64,000 nt of DNA from an uncultured Bacteroidales bacterium (GTDB lineage: Bacteria; Bacteroidota; Bacteroidia; Bacteroidales; F082), in the NCBI GenBank assembly GCA_900317155.1, contig ONFO01000008.1, positions 92,516 through 156,515 of the forward strand, in the 5' to 3' direction. Shown here in pieces: positions 1-9,200 of the stretch. Under the pieces are notes generated by a model. That model searched no databases and had not been told where the DNA came from. It saw nothing but the letters and a program-made list of their open reading frames with translations. Both the position numbers and the translations under genes were made by a program. The stretch's first letter is position 1, and the number at the start of each line of letters is the position of its first letter.

Positions 1-368
1 ATTACCCTAAATTCATATTTAAGTTTTCAAAGTGGTTCTACCTGTTCTTCTTCGTTTTTTTTGTAATAGCTCCAATAGTTTTCATTGTCCAATTCATTCA
101 AGGTAAAACATCTTACAGCAATTGGAAAAAGAGAAATTTGAAAACATTTTTAAAAGAGTTGGAAAACAGTCAAATACCAGAAGATGAAAGGCAGCAATAC
201 AAACTTAAGCCTTATAATGTTCCTAAGGATTATCATGAACAATTCACAAGTATTCCAGAAGCGCCAGATCCAGAAAGTATTGGCGAGTTGTTGGGTATGG
301 TGATATGTATTATTGTTATTTTATGTCTCTATGCCGTTTATGCGTTGTTTGCATGGTTTAATCTATAG
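1..368 (+). CDS. Small two-helix membrane protein, 5' end outside window
   Basis: The reading frame is open from base 3 to the TAG at 366-368, so at least 121 residues are visible and the true start lies upstream. The TTG at 138 would only make an artificial start, because coding continues before it. Two hydrophobic helices are seen, one near the visible N-terminus (FYLFFFVFFVIAPIVFIV) and one near the C-terminus (GMVICIIVILCLYAVYALF). A charged loop of about 60 residues rich in Glu, Pro and Lys separates them. The family is not recognised. It precedes a DUF2971 gene and hsdR and shares the low GC of the former, so it may belong to the same defence locus. Confidence 0.6.
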   Translation, partial: YPKFIFKFSKWFYLFFFVFFVIAPIVFIVQFIQGKTSYSNWKKRNLKTFLKELENSQIPEDERQQYKLKPYNVPKDYHEQFTSIPEAPDPESIGELLGMVICIIVILCLYAVYALFAWFNL

Positions 369-444
369 AATGAGGTCTGAAACCGCTTGCTGCCGAAGCT
401 GATGGGAGGGGAGATGATAATGTAATTTTATAAATAAATTCAAT

Positions 445-1356
445 ATGGAAACGTCAAAAATACCAAAGGTTAGAACCGCTAAAGGTTTTAAAAAATACAC
501 ATTGAAGGGCATTCAACTGGTGCCTGCAACATCAAGGTTTTCTCCCAAGAACCAAACAGTGACTTACTATAAGATTGGAAATTTTAGTACGGGTCAGAAT
601 TTCTATAAATATATGACTATTGATAGGGCTTTAGATTGTCTTGAAAATGGTACTCTTCATTTTGTAGAGCCTTCGGTTTGGGAAGATCAATATGAAAGCC
701 GTTTCTATAATGCGATATATGACAATGTGCTTAATGGAAAAGACAAAAATAAAACTTGTCCACTTCTATATGCTACATGCTTAACGAACAAAAAGGAAAA
801 CGAACCTTCATGGAAAATCTATTCTCATGGAAAGAAGGGAGCGTGCTGCGTGCAATTAAAATTAGATAGATATAAGCTGAGAGAGCAGATTGTTAATAAT
901 ATAAACATAAAAGATTGTGCAATTTACGAGGGTGCCGTTTCATATTTTTGGCAAGGTTTTATTGATAATATGGACAGATCAATTATTAATTTAAATGAAG
1001 AAAACGAACTTTACTCCATGTTCTTCAATGATTTCTCTCGAGATAAGTATTTGAATTTAATGCTTCTTAAGAGGGACGCGTTTGAACATGAAAGAGAAAC
1101 CAGGATTATGATAGTTCCAGATAATCAAGAAGCAAAGAAATGCCAAGGTTTACATTTAGTTGTAAAAATTGACTGGGGGTGTGTTATTAAAGAAATTAGG
1201 TATGATTCTAATTGTTCAAAAACAAAAGTCGGAAAGCTGAAATCGGCATTACATAAAATATCACCAATGAAAAAAATCCGTTTGAATCGCTATGATATAA
1301 ATGGTGAAAAAAAGCAAATAGTAATCGGAGAGCCTCGTAAGCCTAAACCAATATAA
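445..1356 (+). CDS. DUF2971-like protein in a type I restriction locus
   Basis: A 303-residue soluble protein with the DUF2971 pattern. A segment 'NGTLHFVEPSVWEDQYES' (residues about 68-86) matches the family's N-terminal 'G.lrfs.p..fnDp.E' region. 'SWKIYSHGKKGACCVQL' (about 121-137) matches its 'W..Y...hkG.c..f' core, and 'FEHERETRIMI' matches the C-terminal 'E.E.R' element. DUF2971 proteins are frequent in bacterial defence islands, but their biochemical activity is not established. The gene ends 5 bp before hsdR, so the two are probably co-transcribed. Its GC content is clearly lower than that of hsdR, which suggests separate origins. Confidence 0.7.
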   Translation: METSKIPKVRTAKGFKKYTLKGIQLVPATSRFSPKNQTVTYYKIGNFSTGQNFYKYMTIDRALDCLENGTLHFVEPSVWEDQYESRFYNAIYDNVLNGKDKNKTCPLLYATCLTNKKENEPSWKIYSHGKKGACCVQLKLDRYKLREQIVNNINIKDCAIYEGAVSYFWQGFIDNMDRSIINLNEENELYSMFFNDFSRDKYLNLMLLKRDAFEHERETRIMIVPDNQEAKKCQGLHLVVKIDWGCVIKEIRYDSNCSKTKVGKLKSALHKISPMKKIRLNRYDINGEKKQIVIGEPRKPKPI

Positions 1357-1361
1357 CGTCT

Positions 1362-4300
1362 ATGTCACACGACTACAGCGAAGACCAACTGATACAGCGC
1401 AGCACTGCCGATTTCATGGAAAAGGAATTGGGCTGGAAGAGCATCTATGCCTTCGACCAGGAGACTTTGGGCAAGGACGGCACATTGAGCCGTGCCACTT
1501 ACTGTGAGGTGCTGCTCATCCGCCATTTCTGCAAGGCACTCAAAGCCCTCAACCCTTGGCTTACCGAGAAGCAACTGCAAGAAGCCGTGGAGCGCATGAC
1601 GGAACGCATGAGCAGCCAGACGCTGATGCAAATCAACGAGCAGAAGTATCAGTACATCCGCGACGGCGTGCCCGTGACGCGGGTAAAACCCAACGGCGAG
1701 ACCGAGGAAGTGCGCGCCAAGGTCATCGACTTCAACGCGCCCGACAAGAACGAGTTCCTCTGTGTGCGCGAGCTGTGGGTGCATGGCAACCTCTATCGCC
1801 GCCGTGCCGACATCGTGGGCTTCGTCAACGGCATCCCCTTGCTTTTCATGGAGCTGAAAAACCATGACGTGGAGGTGGTGGATGCCTTCAACATGAACTA
1901 CCGCGACTATCTCGATACCATCCCGCAACTGTTCTACCACAATGCCTTCATCATGTTTAGTAACGGCTTGGAGGCGCGGGTGGGCACCATCGACTCGAAA
2001 TGGGAGTTCTTCCACGAGTGGAAACGACTCAACGAGATGGAGGAGGGCAACATCGAGCTGCCCACCATGCTGCGCGGCATCTGCAAGAAAGAGAACTTCC
2101 TCGACCTGCTGGAGAACTTCATCCTCTACGACCACTCTGGCGGTAACACGGTGAAGATTTTGGCCCGTAACCACCAATATCTCGGTGTGAACCAAGCCGT
2201 TGAGATGTATCGCAACCGCCAGTATCTCAACGGCAAGTTGGGCGTGTTTTGGCATACCCAAGGCAGCGGCAAGAGCTATTCCATGCTGTTCCTGTCGCAG
2301 AAGATCCGCCGCAAGTTTGAAGGCTCGCCAACCATCGTTGTCCTCACCGATCGCGATGAGCTGAACAAGCAAATCAGCGACACCTTCGAGAACTGCGGGC
2401 TGTTGGGCAAGGTGAAGGCCGAGAAGTTCATCGCTTCGAGCGGTGAAGACCTGAAAGCCAAGCTGAGAGGCAATCCTTCCTTCATCTTCTCGCTCATACA
2501 AAAGTTTAACGACCCCAATGCCACGCCCATCCATCCCGACCACGACATTATCGTGATGAGCGATGAGGCACACCGTACGCAAAACGGCATCTTCGCCGAC
2601 AACCTGATGCACCTGTTGCCTACGGCACACCGCATCGGATTCACGGGCACGCCCTTGCTTTCCAACGACAACATCACCGCCCGCACCTTTGGCGGCTATG
2701 TCAGCATCTACGACTTCAAACGCGCTGTGGACGACAAGGCCACCGTGCCTTTGTTCTACGAGAACCGTGGCGAGAAGCTGAAGGACCTGAAGAACCCCGA
2801 AATCAACGAGGAGATTGCTGCCGCCTTGGAGCAGGCTGGCGACATGGATGCCTCGCAATTGGCCAAACTGGAACGCGAGTTTTCAAAGGAAGTCCACCTG
2901 CTGACCGCTAGAAGCAGGCTGCGAATCGTGGCACAGGACTTCGTGAAGCACTACAGCGACCTCTGGACTTCAGGAAAGGCCATGTTCGTGTGTTACAACA
3001 AAGTGACTTGTGTGCGCATGTACGACTATGCCCAGGAATACTGGCAACAAGAAATCAAGGCTTTGGAGCAAACCATTGCCGCCTGTACTTCACAACAGGA
3101 AGTGCAAGAGCTGCATCGCAAGTTAGAATGGATGAAGGAAACCGAGATGGCCGTGGTCGTCTCGCAAGAGCAGAACGAGATGCAGACCTTCGAGAAGTGG
3201 GGCTTGGACATCAAGACGCACCGCGAGAAGATGGAGAAACGTGAACTCGACAAGGAGTTCAAAGATGCCGACTCGAAACTCCGCATCGTTTTTGTCTGCG
3301 CCATGTGGCTGACAGGCTTCGACGTGAAGACCTTGTCGTGCCTCTACATCGACAAACCCATGAAGGCCCACACGCTGATGCAGACCATAGCCCGTGCCAA
3401 CCGCGTGGCCGAAGGCAAGACCAACGGCCTCATCATTGACTACATGGGCATCGTGAAAGCCTTGCGGCAGGCCTTGGCCGACTATACCGCCAATCCCGAT
3501 GGTGGTCAAAGCGGCAACGACCCGACCATCGACAAAAAAGAACTTATCAAGCAGGTAATCCGGACCATAGCTGCTGCCACGGTATTCTTGAAAGAACATG
3601 GCTTTGAGTTAAAACAACTGATCGAAGCGGAAAGTTTCTATAAGCTCTCGTCGCTGAAAGAGGCTGCCAATGCCATGTGTGAGACCTTGGAAATCAGGAA
3701 GACCTATTGCACTTTTGCCACCACCTTGCTTAAACTGTGGAAATATCTTGACCGTGAGGATATCACTCCAGAGATGAAACAACAAAAGGATGCCATCGAA
3801 GCCATCTACAAGGAGTTGCAGAAGAAACGCAAGCACGCCGACATCACCGATCTCAGCGTGACCATCAATGAGATTGTGAATGAGCATCTTGAAGTGGAAA
3901 ACCTTACAATCTCGGAAGGTGACAGCCGCCGTTTCGACATCAGCGGCATTAATTTCGACTTGCTCAGGAGCGAGTTTGCCAGAAGTAAGGAGAAAAACCT
4001 GGTGATGAAGGACATACAGGAGCTGTTGCAAGAGCGCATAGCCCAGATGATGGCCGCCAATCCATCGCGCATCAACTTCTATGAGCGGTACCAGCAAATC
4101 ATCAAAGACTACAACCAAGAGCAGAACCGTGCCACGATAGAAAAGACCTTTGAGGAACTGATGAAGTTGTCGCACGACCTGACCGAGGAGGAAAAGCGCT
4201 ACGTCAGGGAGGGCTTCGAGAACGACGAGCAACTCTCGATGTACGATGTACTCTTCAAGGAAGACTTGACGAAGGAGGACATCAAGAAGCTGAAGACAGT

Positions 4301-4508
4301 GGCTGTGGACTTACTCGCCAAAATCAAGCAACTGTTGGAAGAGATGGATCATCCGTTCGACAAGGCCGAGACGCGCGCCATCCTCAATGTGACCATTCGT
4401 GACCTGTTGTATGAGGAGCTTCCATATAGTTATCCTGACGACAGCATCGCATATTATCAAGGTGTGGTATACGATTTTGTCTATCGACAGTATGGAGGGG
4501 TGGCGTGA
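1362..4508 (+). CDS. hsdR: Type I restriction endonuclease subunit R
   Basis: A 1048-residue ATP-dependent translocase/nuclease subunit of a type I restriction-modification complex. The N-terminal PD-(D/E)xK nuclease shows D150 in 'RADIVG' and E164-x-K166 in 'LFMELK'. The SF2 motor has Walker A G301-SGKS, a DEAH box at D401-EAH, 'GFTGTPL' and a motif VI-like 'QTIARANRV'. The C-terminal helical part resembles the T1RH-like C-terminal domain that docks on the methylase. Full length and all motifs are present, so the subunit looks functional. hsdM and hsdS are not in the window and would have to lie upstream. The gene follows the DUF2971 gene by 5 bp. Its GC-rich codon use contrasts with both flanks. 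Confidence 0.95.
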   Translation: MSHDYSEDQLIQRSTADFMEKELGWKSIYAFDQETLGKDGTLSRATYCEVLLIRHFCKALKALNPWLTEKQLQEAVERMTERMSSQTLMQINEQKYQYIRDGVPVTRVKPNGETEEVRAKVIDFNAPDKNEFLCVRELWVHGNLYRRRADIVGFVNGIPLLFMELKNHDVEVVDAFNMNYRDYLDTIPQLFYHNAFIMFSNGLEARVGTIDSKWEFFHEWKRLNEMEEGNIELPTMLRGICKKENFLDLLENFILYDHSGGNTVKILARNHQYLGVNQAVEMYRNRQYLNGKLGVFWHTQGSGKSYSMLFLSQKIRRKFEGSPTIVVLTDRDELNKQISDTFENCGLLGKVKAEKFIASSGEDLKAKLRGNPSFIFSLIQKFNDPNATPIHPDHDIIVMSDEAHRTQNGIFADNLMHLLPTAHRIGFTGTPLLSNDNITARTFGGYVSIYDFKRAVDDKATVPLFYENRGEKLKDLKNPEINEEIAAALEQAGDMDASQLAKLEREFSKEVHLLTARSRLRIVAQDFVKHYSDLWTSGKAMFVCYNKVTCVRMYDYAQEYWQQEIKALEQTIAACTSQQEVQELHRKLEWMKETEMAVVVSQEQNEMQTFEKWGLDIKTHREKMEKRELDKEFKDADSKLRIVFVCAMWLTGFDVKTLSCLYIDKPMKAHTLMQTIARANRVAEGKTNGLIIDYMGIVKALRQALADYTANPDGGQSGNDPTIDKKELIKQVIRTIAAATVFLKEHGFELKQLIEAESFYKLSSLKEAANAMCETLEIRKTYCTFATTLLKLWKYLDREDITPEMKQQKDAIEAIYKELQKKRKHADITDLSVTINEIVNEHLEVENLTISEGDSRRFDISGINFDLLRSEFARSKEKNLVMKDIQELLQERIAQMMAANPSRINFYERYQQIIKDYNQEQNRATIEKTFEELMKLSHDLTEEEKRYVREGFENDEQLSMYDVLFKEDLTKEDIKKLKTVAVDLLAKIKQLLEEMDHPFDKAETRAILNVTIRDLLYEELPYSYPDDSIAYYQGVVYDFVYRQYGGVA

Positions 4509-4550
4509 TTGTGCTTGATGTTTGAGACAGGGTACTTTATTTTTCCAGGA

Positions 4551-4608
4551 CACCCATATCTCAGAGCTGTGACACCCATATCTGCCGCTTTTCAGATATA
4601 GGGGTGTG
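4551..4608. repeat. Direct repeat plus hairpin downstream of hsdR
   Basis: The sequence ACACCCATATCT occurs twice (near 4549 and 4573). The second copy pairs with CAGATATAGGGGTG across the loop CCGCTTTT, forming a hairpin of about 37 bp. No U-tract follows, so a terminator function is uncertain. It resembles the small palindromic elements found elsewhere in this window. Confidence 0.5.
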
Positions 4609-4648
4609 TGAGTATAAGGTATGGTGTTCCTGTAGTTTTTTTCCCTGT

Positions 4649-4680
4649 TTTGCGGGACAATACTAATTTTTGTAAATTTG
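4649..4680 (+). promoter_or_regulatory. Bacteroidota-type promoter before the gene remnant and SIR2-TIR gene
   Basis: TTTG at 4649-4652 and TAAATTTG at 4673-4680 are spaced 20 bp apart and match the -33/-7 consensus. It could drive the remnant at 4711 and the defence genes after it. Confidence 0.55.
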
Positions 4681-4710
4681 CAAGCGAAAAACTATTACAA
4701 TTAAAAAGAT

Positions 4711-4788
4711 ATGACTCTCAACAAAGAAGAATTCAAGACCTTGGTGATGCTGTATAACATGTGCTTTTTTTTGTCATTAGGAAATTGA
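4711..4788 (+). pseudogene. Short ORF or gene remnant, possibly TerB-like N-terminus
   Basis: A 25-codon ORF beginning MTLNKEEFKTLVMLYNMC follows a good promoter and an A/T-rich leader (ATTAAAAAGAT). The opening 15 residues look like the start of a helical bacterial protein such as a TerB-like domain; that assignment is by resemblance only. The frame runs through a run of eight T (4764-4771) and stops soon after. The +1 frame after the T-run stays open to the TAG at 4822 (about RKLMDIHRNSDTKL). This suggests a deleted or frameshifted gene displaced by the defence genes. The rest of 4509-4881 shows no other coding signal. Confidence 0.4.
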
Positions 4789-4881
4789 TGGATATTCATC
4801 GCAACAGTGATACCAAATTGTAGACTAATATTTTCTCACTATAAAAAGAAATTGAGTAATAAACACAAAAAAATAATATCT

Positions 4882-6288
4882 ATGGCATTCCAACCCGATG
4901 AATACGATTATGACGAATCGATAAATGATTTACCAGACTTGTCGTTTGATATGAGCAAGTTCATTGAGGAAGTGTTCAATAATATGTATATTTTGATTAT
5001 TGGAAGCGAAGTGATTCTTGACACCAAGGTTGAACCTTCTGGAGACATCAACAGATATTTATTACGACATGTCAATAAACGATTAAAAAGCAATTATGAA
5101 AACTTTAATGAGCTTTTTCTTCATTCAAACGAAATGATTGACCCTATTCGCAATTTGCTTTCAAAGGAGAAGTTTAAAAAAGAAATGGAGATTGGAGACA
5201 TCTCTGAAGAGTTAAGGAATCTACTTCGCACCAAACTCTTCAAAGTAGTCATCACCACAACGTTCGACAGCTATTTGGAAATGCTGATGCGTGATATTTG
5301 GGATGACAAGGATGACAAATTACTCAATGTCGTAAACATTTGGGATGCAGAGTCGTTATCCAATTTCCAAAAACGTTTGACCAAATACCCAGACCCTAAA
5401 GATTACAATGAACCAACCCTTATTTATGCTTTCGGAAAATGTGAAGAAAAAGTAGACATGAAATATGCACGGATTGACTTTGATTATATTCAAGCCATAG
5501 AGCGATGGATGAGTTTTGATGCGAGAAGCGACAAAATGATGCAGTTCATACAGAGTAAGCGCCTGCTTTCTTTAGGCTGTAAGTTCGATGATTGGTATTT
5601 CCGATTCTTCTGGTACATCCTGAAACGTGAGAAAGACAAGCAACGAGAAGGGGAGATTGCAATCGTTTTTGATGAGAATGACCGGTCTGAAAAGAATTTG
5701 AAAACCTATCTTTTCAATGCCCGGGTGTTTACCCATCCCCAGGAGAAAACTGACGGAGAAAAAGATCCTACCCGTAAATTTATGCAAGATATCCACAATG
5801 CTCTTACCTCTTTAGATGATAACAATTCATACCGTGACCAAGTTCTCAAATTACGTCGACGGGGAGTCATCTTTTTTTCCTATTGCAATAGAGATAAAAA
5901 GATTGCACGAGAACTGTTTTTGAAGCTACAATCTTTATATCCTAACTTATGGTTTGACGATGAAAAAATATTATGTGGCGATAATTACGAAAAGGAAATA
6001 CTAAATGGCATCAAGAACGCCAAGGTTTTTGTTCTATTGCTCACACCAAGTGTAGCAGAGGATTTAACCAATAATATAACGGATAATTTCTATAACGGCG
6101 AATGGAGAATTGCTCTTGAAAAAGGTAAGATGATTATTCCGCTTGCGACAGAAGGTTTTTCTTTGAAAGAAGATTACCGAAAAACTTTTGAAAACATCAT
6201 CGGGTATCCCATTTCAATTATTGAGACTAAAGAAACCAACTGGTTTAACAAACTTTTGAACGATATAGACGAAAACCTGAAAAAATAA
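4882..6288 (+). CDS. SIR2-like plus TIR domain antiphage-type effector
   Basis: I take ATG 4882 as the start (468 residues); the frame extends upstream to a GTG at 4807, but that part is AT-rich leader. The N-terminal half follows the SIR2-like NADase layout: 'ILIIGSEVIL' at the GxGxS position, 'ITTTFDSYLE' at the TTN(Y/F)D position, and 'LLSLGCKFDDWYFRFF' at the late SIR2 motif. The usual catalytic Asn is Thr (T127) and the usual HG is FG (F184-G185), so this domain may be inactive. The C-terminal domain (about 327-455) is TIR: 'GVIFFSYCNRDKKIARELF', 'AKVFVLLLTPSV' and a candidate catalytic Glu in 'GEWRIALEKG'. TIR domains of this type cleave NAD+ to stop phage growth. A STAND ATPase gene follows 7 bp downstream and probably acts with it. 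Confidence 0.8.
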   Translation: MAFQPDEYDYDESINDLPDLSFDMSKFIEEVFNNMYILIIGSEVILDTKVEPSGDINRYLLRHVNKRLKSNYENFNELFLHSNEMIDPIRNLLSKEKFKKEMEIGDISEELRNLLRTKLFKVVITTTFDSYLEMLMRDIWDDKDDKLLNVVNIWDAESLSNFQKRLTKYPDPKDYNEPTLIYAFGKCEEKVDMKYARIDFDYIQAIERWMSFDARSDKMMQFIQSKRLLSLGCKFDDWYFRFFWYILKREKDKQREGEIAIVFDENDRSEKNLKTYLFNARVFTHPQEKTDGEKDPTRKFMQDIHNALTSLDDNNSYRDQVLKLRRRGVIFFSYCNRDKKIARELFLKLQSLYPNLWFDDEKILCGDNYEKEILNGIKNAKVFVLLLTPSVAEDLTNNITDNFYNGEWRIALEKGKMIIPLATEGFSLKEDYRKTFENIIGYPISIIETKETNWFNKLLNDIDENLKK

Positions 6289-6295
6289 TCACATT

Positions 6296-9200
6296 ATGGG
6301 AACTGCATCAGATATTGAAAATCCATGGGCCGGACTTGCCTCCTATGAAGATGAAGAAAAAGTACGGCTTGATAGTCGTGACCCCAAAAAATTCTGTGGC
6401 CGAGAAGAAGAGATACGCAGCGTAACTCAACTCGTCACCAACAATATATTTGTAACGCTATACGGCAAGAGCGGCATAGGAAAGACCTCTTTGCTCAACG
6501 CTGGTGTGTTTCCTTCCCTTAGGGAGAAATATTACCTTCCTATCAGTATTCGTCTATCCATTGATGCCGCCACCAGTTTCCAACGATGCATTGTCGAAAA
6601 AATCAATGAGACATTGCAAATCAAGGAGGTGAACACGCAGACTTTTGACGTTGTGGATTTGCCGGAAGAATTTGAACCTAATTATCTGTGGGGTTATTTT
6701 GCCCGCAACCATTTCAAAGATGCTTTATCTCAGCACAAGGTATTTCCGGTTATCGCTCTTGACCAATTTGAGGAAGTGCTGCGTGACCATAAAGACGATG
6801 CTGAGGTATTGTTGCGTCAGATTGCTTATCTGATGGATGAGAGCCATGCGCTCAGCTCTCGTAAAGTCGAAAATGTCCAGTACAATTACGACTTCAACTT
6901 CCGTTTTGTCATCTCCATTCGTGAAGATGCGCTATATCGGTTGGAAGACAGCATTGATAACAATTATCTTTCTGAGTTAAAGCGTTGTCGTTACCGTTTG
7001 CGTGCCCTTTCCATGCAGGGAGCCAAAGATGCCATTCTCATCCCTGGAACTGAAAAAGATTGTATTGAAAAAGACAAAGAAGACGGCATCGCCGAGCAAA
7101 TCATCAAATTGGCGGATCCGAACAAAAAAGGCGAGATTGACACGCTGTTGTTATCTTTGCTGTGTGCCAGAACCTTTGATAAAAAGACTGGTGAAAAAAT
7201 CACGATGGATGATTTGGACAGATTATGGAAGAATAAAGTAGGAGAATTGATTAAGAATGTCATGGAGGTGTATTACCAAGATGCCATCAAAGAATTGGCA
7301 GACAACAAGGTTAGATATATCCAAGATCACCTCATTTTTGGGGACGGTACTCGCAAACTTGCAAATTCCGAAGAAGTAAAAAGCGTTTTTGGTGACGATT
7401 ATCAAAAGCTGATTGAAGGTGAAAACCAAATATTGCATGTCGTTGGACAGAATCAGGTGGAACTATTGCACGACCAGTTAGGCGTGGCGGTGTATGAAGA
7501 CAGGAAGGCTTTTGAGGAGAGGGAAAGAAAGAGGAAGCAACTAAAAAAAAGAGTATTTATAGTTGTAGCGATTGTGATGGTATTGGCTTTGATTCCCTTT
7601 TTTTTTCAGTATGTTAAAATGCAAGAGTTAAGGATAGAAGCACAGGAAAGCCAATCGCGACTCATCGCTGCCCAAGTCAATGTGTTAGCGGAACAAGATG
7701 CAACATTGGCGGCAAGATTAGCTTATGAAATATTACCTGACTCTAATGACAAAACTCATCCTAAAAACCAATATACACTTGAGGCTGATTTCGCATTTCG
7801 GAAAGCATTGGGCTATGTGGGAGGTACAATTCCATTAAATGTTCAACCTGTCGCTGTTTTTCCTGACGGAAAAAAGATTTTAGCCCGTGATGGCGACAAC
7901 CTTTGCATACTTGATGCTGAAAATTTGACCCCTATAAAAACTATTTTTGGGCCCTTCCCATCTACTGATAGATGTTCAATTAGTCAAGATGGAAAGAGAA
8001 TTGCCACTCCTACAACGACCTATGCTAGTATATGCATCATAGATGTAGAAAGTAATACAATTTGTGATACTATTTCTGGTTTATTAGAATTCTCTATTAA
8101 TCCAACGGGGACATATATTGTTGGTAGTAAAGGTGAAAAGGTTTATATATACAATCAGGAAGGGATTTGTGATGACACCATTTCTTTACCTTCATGGGTA
8201 CACTATGTTTCGTATAGCCCAAGTGGAAAATGGATAATAACCAGCTGTAACGAAGGCATTTTCATTTGGGATAACCAAACCAGAAAGTGTATTGACACGA
8301 TATTAGGGAAATATGAGACAAAATATAATAGACTGCATGATCGTGCTATATTTGACCAAAACGAAAAGACAATTGCAACATGGTCGAGATTTGACGGTCA
8401 AGGAATAGTTTTTTGGAACTGGAATTCAAATACAGCGAAAAGCGATTCTATTAAGATTCCAAATATCGAGAATATCGAGTCTGTATCTTTTAGCCCTAAT
8501 GGGACTTATTTTGTTACACAAGGATATGTCTCCAATAGTGTTGAAAAAGGTCTGTATGTTTACGAAAATTATATTCATTTATGGACTAAGTATTCAAATC
8601 ACCCCATCAAAACCATTAGTAATAAAATGTTTCAACGAATAGCACTTACCTCATTCCCTTCTAACGACAGAATACTATTCTTTTATAAGGACGATGAAGA
8701 TGTTGATTATGCACAAATAAATTATCTTGATTATGAAAACGGTTTTTATAATACATTTAAAGTTCATAATACATTAACCTATCAAGATCTTTATACTCAT
8801 TATAGTAGTAATTTTATTAGTAGTATTATAAGTACAGCTACATTCAGCCCCGATGGACAAATTGTTTTAGCTGCTGCAAATGGTTGTCTTATTTCCATAG
8901 ATGTCCAAACGGGAGATACAAAAACCCAAATCTTACCTAAAGGAGTTTCATGTGCCTCATACAGCCCTGATGGCAACTTCATTGCATACATATCATTTGA
9001 TAGTATTCTTTATGTTAGCGATTCATCGGGCAAAGTGTTTGAAAGAAAATTAGACAAAGAATTTAGATATGTTTCATTTAGTCCAGATAGCAAAAGTGTT
9101 ATTTTGACGACAAAGGGAAGATCGCATCAGGGTATAGAATGTAGCACATTTTGGGATTTTAGAATAGAGAAATGTATTCGAACAATTCCATCTTTTTCTG

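Noticed and set aside
1365-2858. 497-codon open frame on the minus strand opposite hsdR
   Set aside because: It is antisense to a gene with all HsdR motifs; the translation is compositionally odd and matches no family. GC-rich third positions explain the lack of stops.
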